DNA of 64,000 bases, taken from positions 1 to 64,000 of the forward strand of contig CAYRYU010000011.1 of NCBI GenBank assembly GCA_964428355.1, written 5' to 3'. The stretch is from CAYRYU01 sp964428355 (GTDB lineage Bacteria; Muiribacteriota; Ozemobacteria; Ozemobacterales; Ozemobacteraceae). The notes below the pieces were generated by a model. It was not told the DNA's origin. It searched no databases and saw only the letters and a program-made list of their open reading frames with translations. The position numbers and the translations under genes were made by a program. The number at the start of each line of letters is the position of its first letter. Position 1 is the stretch's first letter. This document shows, one piece after another, positions 16,652-25,045 of the stretch.

Positions 16652-17893
16652 ATGATGGGGAAAAGGCGGCGGAAGATCGCGGTTGTGACCGGGACGAGGG
16701 CTGACTACGGCCTTCTTTACTGGTTGATGCACGAGATCCGGGCCGACCCCGCTCTCGAGCTTCAGGTACTTGTCACAGGGACCCACCTATCCCCCGCCTT
16801 CGGTGACACCCGGAAGATAATCGCCAGGGACGGTTTTCCGATCACGGCCGAAATCGACCTTCGGCTGGGAACAGATACCCCGCTCGACCTGACCAGGTCA
16901 TTGGGCCTGGGGGTGATCGGTTTCGGAGAAGCCCTCGCGAAGCACCGGCCGGACGTCCTGGCCGTCCTGGGGGACCGTTACGAGATCCTTTCCGCGGTCC
17001 AGGCGGCCATGATGGCCCGGATTCCCATCGCCCACCTGTGCGGGGGCGAGGCAACGGAAGGTGTTATCGACGAGGCCATCCGTCACGCGATTACCAAGAT
17101 GGCCCATTTCCATTTCACCGCCGCGGAACCTTACCGCCGGCGCGTGATCCAGATGGGAGAAGATCCTGATCTGGTGATGAACTTCGGGGATCCGGGCGTG
17201 GAAAACATCCGGCGGCTGGCCATCCCTTCGCGGTCAGAGCTGGAGGAGGCGATCGGGTTCCCCCTCGGGAACCCGAATTTCCTCGTTACCTATCATCCTG
17301 CCACGCTCGACAAAACCGGCCCGGAAAGAGCGATCGGGGAGCTGTTGAAAGCTCTCGAAGCATTTCCGGAAGCACGGATCATCATCACCCATCCAAACGC
17401 CGAGGTTGGGAGCGACACCGTCGCCCTCGCCATCACGAGGTTCGGAAAGCGCCATCCGAAGCGGGTTCTGGTCGCCATGACCCTGGGCCAGAGAAATTAC
17501 CTTGCAGCGATGAAGTATTCGGATGTCGTGATCGGAAACTCCTCGAGCGGGATAATCGAAGCCCCGGCAATGGGGATTCCCACGGTGAACCTCGGGGAGC
17601 GCCAGAAGGGGCGGTTGAGAGCGTTTTCCGTCATCGACTGCCCCGAAACCGTCCTGGCGATTACCAGAGCGGTGAAAAAAGCGCTTTCACCACGTTTCCG
17701 GCGGGAAATGAAAAACCACCCCGAAAACCCTCATGGTGACGGTGATACCAGCATCCTGATACGTGACTTCCTCAAATCCGTCGACCTCCGGGGTGTTTTG
17801 TACAAGACTTTCCATTCGCTTCCGGCCAACGTTTCCGGACAAGCCCCCGTAAGCAAGGATCGAAACCGCCTTATGAGAAGAACAGGGACTTGA
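16652..17893 (+). CDS. neuC: UDP-N-acetylglucosamine 2-epimerase, hydrolysing (NeuC type)
   Basis: 413 residues; tandem ATGs at 16652 and 16655 are both possible. Signatures: KIAVVTGTRADYGLLYWLM at the N-terminus, LGDRYEILSAVQAAM, IAHLCGGEATEGVIDEAIRH, and the UDP-binding YSDVVIGNSSSGIIEAPAMG. NeuC-type enzymes release UDP and give ManNAc or a 2,4-diacetamido equivalent for sialic or legionaminic acid synthesis. NeuA and NeuB are not in the window. The start lies against the inverted repeat and the 3' end overlaps the convergent radical SAM gene by 23 nt. Confidence 0.92.
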   Translation: MMGKRRRKIAVVTGTRADYGLLYWLMHEIRADPALELQVLVTGTHLSPAFGDTRKIIARDGFPITAEIDLRLGTDTPLDLTRSLGLGVIGFGEALAKHRPDVLAVLGDRYEILSAVQAAMMARIPIAHLCGGEATEGVIDEAIRHAITKMAHFHFTAAEPYRRRVIQMGEDPDLVMNFGDPGVENIRRLAIPSRSELEEAIGFPLGNPNFLVTYHPATLDKTGPERAIGELLKALEAFPEARIIITHPNAEVGSDTVALAITRFGKRHPKRVLVAMTLGQRNYLAAMKYSDVVIGNSSSGIIEAPAMGIPTVNLGERQKGRLRAFSVIDCPETVLAITRAVKKALSPRFRREMKNHPENPHGDGDTSILIRDFLKSVDLRGVLYKTFHSLPANVSGQAPVSKDRNRLMRRTGT

Positions 17894-19256
17894 ACCGCCG
17901 CAACCGCTGGAGGATGGGAAACGCGTAGTAGAGCTTTCGGGCGAGGTATTCGACGAAGGCTTTTGGGGAACCCTCGTTCCGCGCCATCCTTTTCATCAGG
18001 TAGTCCAGGAATTCCGCGAGGGTGGAGTAAGGCTGTTCGCATGTGTAATGGATCATCCCATCCTGTACAAGCCATTGATCGTCGTTGATGAACCCCGTCT
18101 CCTTCGCCTTGGCATAAAGTGCCGTGTCGGGAAGCACCCACATTATCTGTGCATGATTCGAATCATACGGGTGGATTCGTTTCATGAGCCGGACGGTTTC
18201 TCGGATCGAATCCCAGGTCTCCCCGGGGTTTCCCACGACCAGGTATGCCTGGGGCTTGATTCCCGCTTCGTGGCAGAGCTTGAAAGCCTGTTCCACCTGT
18301 TCGACCGTCTGGCTCTTGTCGATGTTCTTCAAAACTCGTGGGCTGCCCGTCTCAACCCCGAAGCCGATCAGGAAACAACCGCTCCGCTTCATCCATGACA
18401 GCAGTCCGGGATTGATGTGGGTGACGTGGGAGGAGGCCACATAGCGGATCTGCAGCCCCCGATCGATGATCCCCCGGCAGATCTCGATCGCCCGCGAAGT
18501 GCGGACGGTGAAGTTGTCATCGAAAAAGTTGAAGTTCCTGACACCCTTCTCGCGGTAGAGCATCTCGATCTCGTCCACGACGAGCCGGGGGGAGCGGGAG
18601 CGCCATCTTCGCTGCCAGAATCTCGATGCCGAGCAGAAAACGCACTGGTGAGGGCACCCCCTGGAGGTCATTATCGCCGCGGCGGGGCCTGGCAGATAAG
18701 GTATTCCAAGATACTCGCCCGGGTCGAAATCGGAAAAATCGGGCAGCGGAAGGGAATCGAGATCGGCAATGAGCGGTCGGGGAGGCGTTCTTACGAAACG
18801 CTCTCCGTCCCGATAGACGATGCCCCTGATTCCCCCCAGGGAGGTTCCGTCGATGAGGGCGCGGACGAGTTCCGGGAAGGTCTGGTCCCCCTCACCCACC
18901 ACAACCGCGTCGGCGGCCGCCTTGATGAACATGTGCTCGGGGAAGGCGGTGGCATGATGCCCCCCGTAGACGATCCGGGCTTGGGGCAGGACCTCCCGGG
19001 CGAGGAGCCCGGTCCGGTAGGCCTGCGCCCGTTCCAGGGTCCAGCAGCTGATTCCGACGATCCGGGGAGAGGCCCGGCGAAGGAAATCCGCCAGTTGGTC
19101 CCAATTCATGGCGGCGGCATCCAAAACCCGCGCCGAAAATCCAGTCTTCTTCAACATCGCCGAAAGCGCGGCAAGACCGATGGGGGGAAAATCGGCCTTT
19201 TGGGGAACCTCCCGGGGATGGCTGATCAAAACCACGTCGAAGGGTCCAAGACTCAT
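17871..19256 (-). CDS. B12-binding radical SAM protein
   Basis: 461 residues from MSLGPFDVVLISHPREVP. N-terminal cobalamin-binding-like Rossmann domain (PPIGLAALSAMLKKTGFSAR, IVGISCWTLE, VYGGHHATAFPE, VVVGEGDQTFPELV). The radical SAM core has the [4Fe-4S] motif C-PHQ-C-VF-C in SRGCPHQCVFCSASRFW, then FFDDNFTV and GFGVETGSPRVLKNIDKSQT. The ATG overlaps the gmd stop (ATGA), so GT4, gmd and this gene form one operon. Such BchE/HpnR-like enzymes methylate or rearrange lipids, cofactors or natural products. Here modification of a glycan or lipid is inferred. Confidence 0.88.
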   Translation of the reverse strand: MSLGPFDVVLISHPREVPQKADFPPIGLAALSAMLKKTGFSARVLDAAAMNWDQLADFLRRASPRIVGISCWTLERAQAYRTGLLAREVLPQARIVYGGHHATAFPEHMFIKAAADAVVVGEGDQTFPELVRALIDGTSLGGIRGIVYRDGERFVRTPPRPLIADLDSLPLPDFSDFDPGEYLGIPYLPGPAAAIMTSRGCPHQCVFCSASRFWQRRWRSRSPRLVVDEIEMLYREKGVRNFNFFDDNFTVRTSRAIEICRGIIDRGLQIRYVASSHVTHINPGLLSWMKRSGCFLIGFGVETGSPRVLKNIDKSQTVEQVEQAFKLCHEAGIKPQAYLVVGNPGETWDSIRETVRLMKRIHPYDSNHAQIMWVLPDTALYAKAKETGFINDDQWLVQDGMIHYTCEQPYSTLAEFLDYLMKRMARNEGSPKAFVEYLARKLYYAFPILQRLRRFKSLFFS

Positions 19257-20248
19257 GGCTTTTGCTCCTTCAGCCCCGAAAAGGAAGCCAGATCTGCCTC
19301 CCCCCGAATGAGAAGGTCGATCATCCGGTCGAAGGAAACCCGTGGAGACCAATCCAGGAGCTTCTTTGCGTCTTCAGGGTTCCCGCACGCGAACGAGACG
19401 TCGGTCGGACGAAACAAACCGGGATCCGTCTCGACGTGCTCCCGCCACTGGAGTCCGAAATGGGAAAAAACCCGCGCCACGAACTCTTCCAGGGAGTGGG
19501 TTTCCCCGGTGGCAATGACGAAATCCCTGGGTGCCGGCTGCTGGAGCATGGCCCACATCGCCTCCACGTAATCCGGGGCCCATCCCCAGTCCCGCTGGAT
19601 GTCCAGACGGCCCAGACGCAATTTCTCCTTCGCCCCGGCCACGATGCGGGACGCGCCCGAGACGATCTTTCGGGTGACGAAATGTTCCGTCCGAAGCGGG
19701 GATTCGTGGCTGAAGAGGATCCCGGAGCAGGCGAAAAGCCCGTAGGAAGAACGGTAGGTGGCGGTATTCCAGAATGCCGCGGCTTTCGCGGCGGCGTATG
19801 GGCTCAACGGCCGAAAGGGGGTTTCGATCACCGCTCCCGACAGTTCCGAAACCTGTCCGAAACATTCACCCGAGGCGGCGTTGAAGAACCGTGTTCCCCC
19901 CTTGTACTGCCGGACTGCCTCCAACACGTTGAGGGTTCCCAGGACGATATCCTCGAACGTTTCTTTCGGCTGCTGGAAGGACTGCCCCACCGAACTCTGC
20001 CCGGCAAGATGATAGATTTCGTCGGGCTTGACTTCTCCTATCAACTTCCGAACCAGTTCCGAGTCACGAAGGGAGATGCTTTCGAGCCTTACCCTTTCGG
20101 AGATCCCGAGACGGATGTGGTTCCGACAACCTTCGCGGGGGATCGCGCGGCTTGTTCCCACGACTTCGTAGCCTTTCCCGAGCAGGAACCTGGAAAGATA
20201 CGATCCATCCTGACCGGATGCTCCAAGAATCAATGCCCTTGGACTCAT
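19253..20248 (-). CDS. gmd: GDP-mannose 4,6-dehydratase-like SDR
   Basis: 331 residues starting MSPRALILGASGQDGSYLSR (glycine-rich NAD(P) motif). Further signatures are YHLAGQSSVGQSFQQPKETF, the AASGECFG segment and the catalytic Y-AAA-K in SPYAAAKAAAFWN. Also LRTEHFVTRKIVSGASRI and RLDIQRDWGWAPDYVEAMW, all matching Gmd. It makes GDP-4-keto-6-deoxymannose. The usual TSE triad serine region reads AASGE rather than SSxE, a mild deviation. Start overlaps the GT4 stop by ATGA. No GMER/Fcl partner is visible. Confidence 0.88.
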   Translation of the reverse strand: MSPRALILGASGQDGSYLSRFLLGKGYEVVGTSRAIPREGCRNHIRLGISERVRLESISLRDSELVRKLIGEVKPDEIYHLAGQSSVGQSFQQPKETFEDIVLGTLNVLEAVRQYKGGTRFFNAASGECFGQVSELSGAVIETPFRPLSPYAAAKAAAFWNTATYRSSYGLFACSGILFSHESPLRTEHFVTRKIVSGASRIVAGAKEKLRLGRLDIQRDWGWAPDYVEAMWAMLQQPAPRDFVIATGETHSLEEFVARVFSHFGLQWREHVETDPGLFRPTDVSFACGNPEDAKKLLDWSPRVSFDRMIDLLIRGEADLASFSGLKEQKP

Positions 20249-21435
20249 TGGCAATTCTTCCCGCTTTTCTGCTCGACCACGGAGCGCACCAACCCCAACA
20301 TCGCATCCGCGGTTCTCTCCCAGGTGAACGGACATGCAGGCCCTGAATGGCGGAACCCCATTTTCTTGAGGGAGGCTGCCAGAGCACTGTCGGTCAGAAT
20401 CCGGCGAATGGCGGAGGCCATCTGTGGCACATCGGTCGGCTCGAACAGCAGTGCCGCATCTCCTACCACCTCGGTAATCGACGAGGACCGCGCGGCGATG
20501 ACGGGGACCCCCCTTGCCATAGCCTCGAGGGGGGGGAAGCCGAAACCCTCGTAACGGGAGGGAAAGACAAACGCCGCCGCGTCCCGGTAGAGGCGATCCA
20601 GGGTCGCTTTGGGAACTACTCCGATGGTGACGATATCCACGCTGTTCGCAACGCGGATCCTTTCCTGGAGGAGCGGGGTTCCGGAGGCGGCCATTCCCGC
20701 GATAACCAATTGATGGGGAAGCCCCGTGCTCCTCTTGAACTCGGAAAATGCGTCCACGAGGGTGTGGAGATTCTTGTGAAGATGCTGGTTTCCGACGTTG
20801 AGAAGGAAGGGGGGACGCACCCCGTCAGGCAGTTTCCCTTCCGCATCCGTTCCGGGCGGGGGTAATCCCGGTTGCGGGTCGGCCGAATGCCGGAACCCCA
20901 GGTGAACAACCTCCACTTTGGAAGACGGCAGCCGGAAGAACCTTATGATTTCGCTTTTCGTGAAGTGGGAACTGGCCGAGATCCTGGTCGCCCTTCGGGC
21001 GGAAACCCGAACGACCTGGGGAAGGACTTTCCCGGTGAAAGGATCGAGGACTCCGGGGAAAGTCTCCTTGTAGAACCAGGTCCAGAGATCATGGATCGTC
21101 AGGATGGACGGACAGGGGCAGAAGACGCTTGCGATGTTCCCGAGGAAGAGCATGCAGTCGATTCCGAGCCTTTTGACAGCTCCGGGAAGCCTCGTCTGCT
21201 CGTAGATCATCCTCCCGGCGAGCTGGGCTTTCTCGGGCCCGGGAAAGGAAACCGTGCGAAACGCCATGTTCGGAGCGGTGATCCCGCATAGTTCCCGCAC
21301 CCCGCCGAGGCAGAAAATCTCGAAATGGTGCCCGGCATCGGATCGGGAGAGGGCTTTCAGCAGATTGACTATGTAGGTTTCCCCGCCCCCGGTACGACCG
21401 GGCTTCAGGGAAAGAGCGTCGATTCCGATTCGCAC
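20245..21435 (-). CDS. family 4 glycosyltransferase
   Basis: 396 residues, GT-B fold. The N-terminus has the GGGETYIVNLLKAL acceptor-side loop. The C-terminal domain shows FLLNVGNQHLHKNLHTLVDA and the donor-binding motif FVFPSRYEGFGFPPLEAMA followed by GVPVIAARSSSITEVVGDAA. No signal peptide. It heads the minus-strand operon GT4-gmd-radical SAM, suggesting that it transfers a GDP-activated sugar during surface polysaccharide assembly. The sugar and acceptor are unknown. Confidence 0.9.
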   Translation of the reverse strand: MRIGIDALSLKPGRTGGGETYIVNLLKALSRSDAGHHFEIFCLGGVRELCGITAPNMAFRTVSFPGPEKAQLAGRMIYEQTRLPGAVKRLGIDCMLFLGNIASVFCPCPSILTIHDLWTWFYKETFPGVLDPFTGKVLPQVVRVSARRATRISASSHFTKSEIIRFFRLPSSKVEVVHLGFRHSADPQPGLPPPGTDAEGKLPDGVRPPFLLNVGNQHLHKNLHTLVDAFSEFKRSTGLPHQLVIAGMAASGTPLLQERIRVANSVDIVTIGVVPKATLDRLYRDAAAFVFPSRYEGFGFPPLEAMARGVPVIAARSSSITEVVGDAALLFEPTDVPQMASAIRRILTDSALAASLKKMGFRHSGPACPFTWERTADAMLGLVRSVVEQKSGKNCQ

Positions 21436-21643
21436 GGAAACCTCCGGTAATGTGGAACCATGTTAATCGTTTTCTCTCCCCCATACAAGGGTAATCAGAA
21501 ACGTATAAAAACGTCCTTCCGGCTTGATGGAGATCTCTTTCGACGGATGCCGAAGCTGGGGGACCGTTGGGAATCCTTGAACCCGGTTCTTCCGAAGAAG
21601 AATTGCCCGGCAAGTTCGCCCTGTCAGCCTGCTCTCCTCGAGT

Positions 21644-21672
21644 TTGTCCGGCGGCCCAAAGGGTGATAGAAT
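21644..21672 (+). promoter_or_regulatory. sigma-70-type promoter of the CxxC-repeat gene
   Basis: TTGTCC (21644-21649), 17-nt spacer, TAGAAT (21667-21672). If the gap artefact is collapsed it lies about 125 nt before the start at 21951. Otherwise the interval 21436-21738 holds no gene I can support. Confidence 0.65.
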
Positions 21673-21738
21673 GATACCGGCAGGCAGGAGTGCCCTCAAG
21701 GACTGCGCCATCCCGGCTTTTCGGGCACATTCACCCCC

Positions 21739-21948
21739 TCGTTGGGCTCGTGACCCCGAAAAGAGGTTGAAATCAACGATTTTGGAGGCTTTCNNNNNNN
21801 NNNNNNNNNNNNNNNNNNNNNNNNNNNNNNNNNNNNNNNNNNNNNNNNNNNNNNNNNNNNNNNNNNNNNNNNNNNNNNNNNNNNNNNNNNNNNTCGTTGG
21901 GCTCGTGACCCCGAAAAGAGGTTGAAATCAACGATTTTGGAGGCTTTC
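21739..21948. other. assembly gap (100 N at 21794-21893) with duplicated 55-bp flanks
   Basis: Positions 21739-21793 repeat exactly at 21894-21948, as at the first gap. Collapsing 155 bp leaves one copy of the 5' untranslated region of the following gene, so no coding sequence need be missing. Confidence 0.9.
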
Positions 21949-21950
21949 CG

Positions 21951-23306
21951 ATGCGAAGAGTCCCGATTCTTCTGGCCCTGATCCTTTCCATGGCTTTGGC
22001 CCTTCCGGGTTTCGTCGAAGCCGGAGACCCCCAAGTTCCGGGAACGAACCCGGTTGGAATGAATCGACGTTCGCAGAATCCGACCGATTTGATGCAAAGT
22101 CGGGTAACACAGATGAAGGCCCTTGTCGGACAACTCGGCAGGTCGCTTTCCCAATCAGAAACCCCCGGCGGCCGCCCCGTGACCGCGGCTGACCTCGGAA
22201 GGCGCCAGGAGCAACTCCGCACCGTCAGAGCTATCAGGGAGAAGCTCGTTGCGGTCCAGCCCCAACTTCCCCCGGGAAGCCGGGGTCTTGCGGAACCCCT
22301 TCGCCTCGAACTGGAGCGGCTTTCCTTTCTTCTCGCATCCGGGGAAGACTCCGCCGAAGTCACCCGCCGACTGGGAAACGCGGAAACCCTGGTGGGAGTG
22401 CTTTTCACCCGCATGAGCATGGCTTGCGGAGCTTGCAGCGGAAAAGGAAGGGATTCCTGGGGAAACCTCTGCAAAGTCTGCGGCGGCGACGGCTATGTGG
22501 TCACCCCCAACCAGCCGAAGCCCTGCGCCGCCTGCAACGGGAAAGGACGGGATTCCTGGGGAAACCTCTGCAATGGTTGCAAAGGGACAGGGTGGGCAGG
22601 GTCCGGAACCGGACACGGAACGCTCAGCTCCTGCGCTTTTTGCCAGGGAAAAGGGAGGGATTCCTGGGGAACCCTTTGCACCGTTTGCGGTGGCGACGGA
22701 TTCGTGATTACCGGACAAAACCCCAACAAGTGCGCAGCCTGCAACGGTAGTGGCCGTGATTCCTGGGGATCGAAATGTGGGGCCTGCAAGGGATGCGGTT
22801 GGGCGGATTACCTTGGGGAAGAGGGCGAAAATGGAGGACATCACCACCATCATGGCGATTGGAGTCTGAAAACCTGCGGCACCTGCAGCGGAGCAGGCAG
22901 AGACTCCTGGGGGAATCTCTGCAAACCCTGCGGTGGAGACGGTTATGTGGCGATTTCGGGACAACCGCTTTCCTGTGCTGCCTGCAGCGGAAAGGGCAAG
23001 AACTCCTGGGGCAACACCTGCCCCGCCTGCCAGGGAACAGGTTGGGCCAACACCGGTTCCAATCCGACCTGGGAGGGGCCAACCACCTCCACCCGCTGTG
23101 GAATGTGCAGCGGAACGGGAAGGGATTCCTGGGGAAATCTCTGCAAAGTATGCGGGGGAGACGGATACATCTCGGCCCCGGAGGACAAGAAGACCTGCGC
23201 TGCCTGCGGCGGAAGAGGCCGGGATTCCTGGGGAAACCTCTGCTCCGCGTGCAAGGGGGAAGGCTGTGCCCGGTCGGCAAGGAAAATTCGGGATTTCAAC
23301 CGTTAG
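21951..23306 (+). CDS. exported protein with eight DnaJ-like CxxCxGxG zinc-knuckle repeats
   Basis: 451 residues. Signal peptide 1-25 (ILLALILSMALALPGFVEAG). Residues ~45-155 are helical. From residue 158 on there are eight units of the form CxxCxGxG-RDSWGNLC-xxCxGxG, arranged as four pairs; odd units end CGGDG and even units end CKGTG-like. Each unit has two CxxC pairs, matching the DnaJ cysteine-rich module, yet no J domain is present. A five-histidine run (residues ~299-303) sits midway. GGAGG precedes the ATG. Metal binding or extracellular redox/chaperone function is inferred. An exported protein with this many knuckles is unusual. Confidence 0.85.
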   Translation: MRRVPILLALILSMALALPGFVEAGDPQVPGTNPVGMNRRSQNPTDLMQSRVTQMKALVGQLGRSLSQSETPGGRPVTAADLGRRQEQLRTVRAIREKLVAVQPQLPPGSRGLAEPLRLELERLSFLLASGEDSAEVTRRLGNAETLVGVLFTRMSMACGACSGKGRDSWGNLCKVCGGDGYVVTPNQPKPCAACNGKGRDSWGNLCNGCKGTGWAGSGTGHGTLSSCAFCQGKGRDSWGTLCTVCGGDGFVITGQNPNKCAACNGSGRDSWGSKCGACKGCGWADYLGEEGENGGHHHHHGDWSLKTCGTCSGAGRDSWGNLCKPCGGDGYVAISGQPLSCAACSGKGKNSWGNTCPACQGTGWANTGSNPTWEGPTTSTRCGMCSGTGRDSWGNLCKVCGGDGYISAPEDKKTCAACGGRGRDSWGNLCSACKGEGCARSARKIRDFNR

Positions 23307-23343
23307 ATCGACGCGATCCCTGATCAGTGAGCGGGGATCCGGG

Positions 23344-23372
23344 TTGAAACCTTCATGATATCGGAATAGAAT
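23344..23372 (+). promoter_or_regulatory. sigma-70-type promoter of the ECF operon
   Basis: TTGAAA (23344-23349), 17-nt spacer, TAGAAT (23367-23372), 71 nt before the GTG at 23444. The pattern is housekeeping rather than ECF-like. Confidence 0.65.
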
Positions 23373-23443
23373 GACCCGGTGCACCGCATTCAGAAACGTG
23401 TGAACAGGACTTCCCGGCAGCTCGCCGCGCTGGAGGCCGGCGG

Positions 23444-24067
23444 GTGAGGGGTGAATCCATCGCCTCAGGTGACCAGTATCATACCCACCTGATTTTCGAG
23501 ATTCTTCAGGGCCAGACCCGGAAGTTCGAAACGATCATGGAACTCTACCAGGAGTTCGTGGCAAGCCTGGTTTTCAAGCATATCTCCCACCAAAACGTTC
23601 TCGAAGTGGCCCATTCTGCGTTCATCCGTGTTTTCCAGTCCCTGCGGAACTACAAGGAAATCCAGCCATTCAAGCATTGGTTGTCCCGCATCGTCCTCAA
23701 TACATGCTACGACTTCTGGAGAGAAAGATACCGGGTTCGCGAGGTGCAGATCGGATCGCTCTCCGATGAATCGAAGAAATGGCTTCGGGAGGCCATGTCG
23801 GAGAGGGCGGAGGAAGCCCAGGCCGAGCGGGATCGAAGACGGGAAATCTCGGAACTCCTCGACTGGGCTTTGGACAAACTCGGCCCCGAAGACCGGATGG
23901 TCCTTACGATGACGTATTTCGAAGACCGGACCGTTGCCGAGGTCGCGGATTTCATGGGTTGGAGTGAATCCAACGTGAAGACCCGCGCCCATCGCGCCCG
24001 GCGGAAGCTGCGAATGGTGATTCTCTCGGCCCTTGCCCAGGAAGGAAAGGACTCAAATGACCCCTGA
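23444..24067 (+). CDS. ECF-type RNA polymerase sigma factor
   Basis: 207 residues, GTG start behind GGAGG. Region 2: LYQEFVASLVFKHISHQNVL through FKHWLSRIVLNTCYDFWRER. Region 4 helix-turn-helix: LGPEDRMVLTMTYFEDRTVA, then FMGWSESNVKTRAHRARRKL. First gene of a three-gene operon; its last 11 nt overlap the start of the single-pass membrane protein, the typical sigma/anti-sigma coupling. Confidence 0.88.
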   Translation: MRGESIASGDQYHTHLIFEILQGQTRKFETIMELYQEFVASLVFKHISHQNVLEVAHSAFIRVFQSLRNYKEIQPFKHWLSRIVLNTCYDFWRERYRVREVQIGSLSDESKKWLREAMSERAEEAQAERDRRREISELLDWALDKLGPEDRMVLTMTYFEDRTVAEVADFMGWSESNVKTRAHRARRKLRMVILSALAQEGKDSNDP

Positions 24068-24539
24068 AGAAAAACAACTGGACCGTGTCGATCCGCCGGA
24101 TCGTGTCGATCCCCCGGATCGGGGCGATTCGCCGGATCGGGGCGATCCGCTGGATCGGGGCGATCCGCTGGATCGTGTCGAGAAAAAACTCAAGGATGAG
24201 TTCAATTCCCGCGGAGAAGAGCGTCTTCCCGAAGGCTGGTACAAACCGGTCATGGAGAAGATCGAGGCCGAAGCACCTTCCACCGTTTCCACCACCACCC
24301 CCAATCCTGAGACCCCGGCCGTTTCCACCGAAAGCGTGACTCCCATTCCCCGCGAGGCGGCCAAGACGGAAACGGAGGACTTTTCCTGTTCCGCAACTCC
24401 GATTTTCTGGTTCACGGTGTGCGCGATCATCCTCGCGCTGATATCCCTTGCGATCCGCTTCGCCGGCGGAGGCGGTGAAACCCCAGCGGAAATCCCAAGC
24501 GAAACCGCACGGATCCTGCAAACCATTTTCGGCCGGTGA
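24057..24539 (+). CDS. single-pass membrane protein, likely anti-sigma factor, with hexapeptide repeats
   Basis: 160 residues. The N-terminus has DRVDPP-type hexapeptides repeated about five and a half times (residues 9-42), encoded by an 18-bp DNA repeat. A helical KLKDEFNSRGEERLPEGWYK segment, a Pro/Thr linker and one membrane helix (PIFWFTVCAIILALISLAI, ~120-140) follow. No zinc-finger HxxxCxxC motif is present, so it is not a standard ZAS anti-sigma. The role is inferred from position directly after, and overlapping, the sigma gene. Confidence 0.65.
   Translation: MTPEEKQLDRVDPPDRVDPPDRGDSPDRGDPLDRGDPLDRVEKKLKDEFNSRGEERLPEGWYKPVMEKIEAEAPSTVSTTTPNPETPAVSTESVTPIPREAAKTETEDFSCSATPIFWFTVCAIILALISLAIRFAGGGGETPAEIPSETARILQTIFGR
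24081..24182 (+). repeat. 18-bp in-frame tandem repeat
   Basis: About 5.6 copies of an 18-bp unit (GATCGNGNCGATCCNCNG type) encode D-R-V/G-D-P-P/L. Units differ by a few bases, and copies 3-5 use GGGGC where copies 1-2 use GTGTC. Confidence 0.9.
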
Positions 24540-24550
24540 AGGAGGGAAAC

Positions 24551-24973
24551 ATGAGAAGGAGCCAACTGGCAATCTGCCTGTTTCTGATCCTGATTTCGGG
24601 GATTATCATCGGGCTCTGCATCGGAACGATGCTCCCGGGGGAACCGCCAAAACCCGTTCTCCCTCTGGGTGGGCAGTTTCTGAAAGCCTTCGAGAGTTCC
24701 CCTCTCAACACGGGCGGAGCATTGACCCCGGACGACCGGAAGAAGATCCAGAGCCTGGCCACCACGATCAGTTTCGATCTGGACCAGAGCGAGCGCCGGC
24801 ACCTGTCGGAAGTCCTTTCGATAATGGAAAAAGGCTTCCGGGAGATGGGGGAATCGATTCCGGTTGGCCAGAAAAGCCTCCTGGATTCATTATCCGAGAG
24901 ACTCCGGAATATCCGGAGCGAAAAAGGGACGGAAACCCCCAACCCCGCCTTTCCAAAACCCAACTTTCACTGA
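24551..24973 (+). CDS. membrane-anchored periplasmic helical protein
   Basis: 140 residues from MRRSQLAICLF, preceded by GGAGGGAAAC. One N-terminal membrane helix (AICLFLILISGIIIGLCIGT), then a helical periplasmic domain (LTPDDRKKIQSLATTISFDL, QSERRHLSEVLSIMEKGFRE). The arrangement resembles the CpxP/CnrX-like periplasmic sensors that accompany sigma/anti-sigma pairs, but no metal ligands can be assigned. It is the third gene of the operon and is probably part of the same signalling unit. Confidence 0.6.
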   Translation: MRRSQLAICLFLILISGIIIGLCIGTMLPGEPPKPVLPLGGQFLKAFESSPLNTGGALTPDDRKKIQSLATTISFDLDQSERRHLSEVLSIMEKGFREMGESIPVGQKSLLDSLSERLRNIRSEKGTETPNPAFPKPNFH

Positions 24974-24987
24974 TTTCGCGCTCTGAC

Positions 24988-25015
24988 TTGCGGAAACAGC
25001 GAAACGTGCTATCAT
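24988..25015 (+). promoter_or_regulatory. sigma-70-type promoter
   Basis: TTGCGG (24988-24993), 16-nt spacer, TATCAT (25010-25015), 31 nt before the ATG at 25046. Confidence 0.55.
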
Positions 25016-25045
25016 GACCGCTCCGAAATCCCTTGGAAGGTCTTC

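Noticed and set aside
18417..19571. 384-codon plus-strand frame opposite the radical SAM and gmd genes
   Set aside because: Antisense to two well-conserved enzymes and of low-complexity composition.
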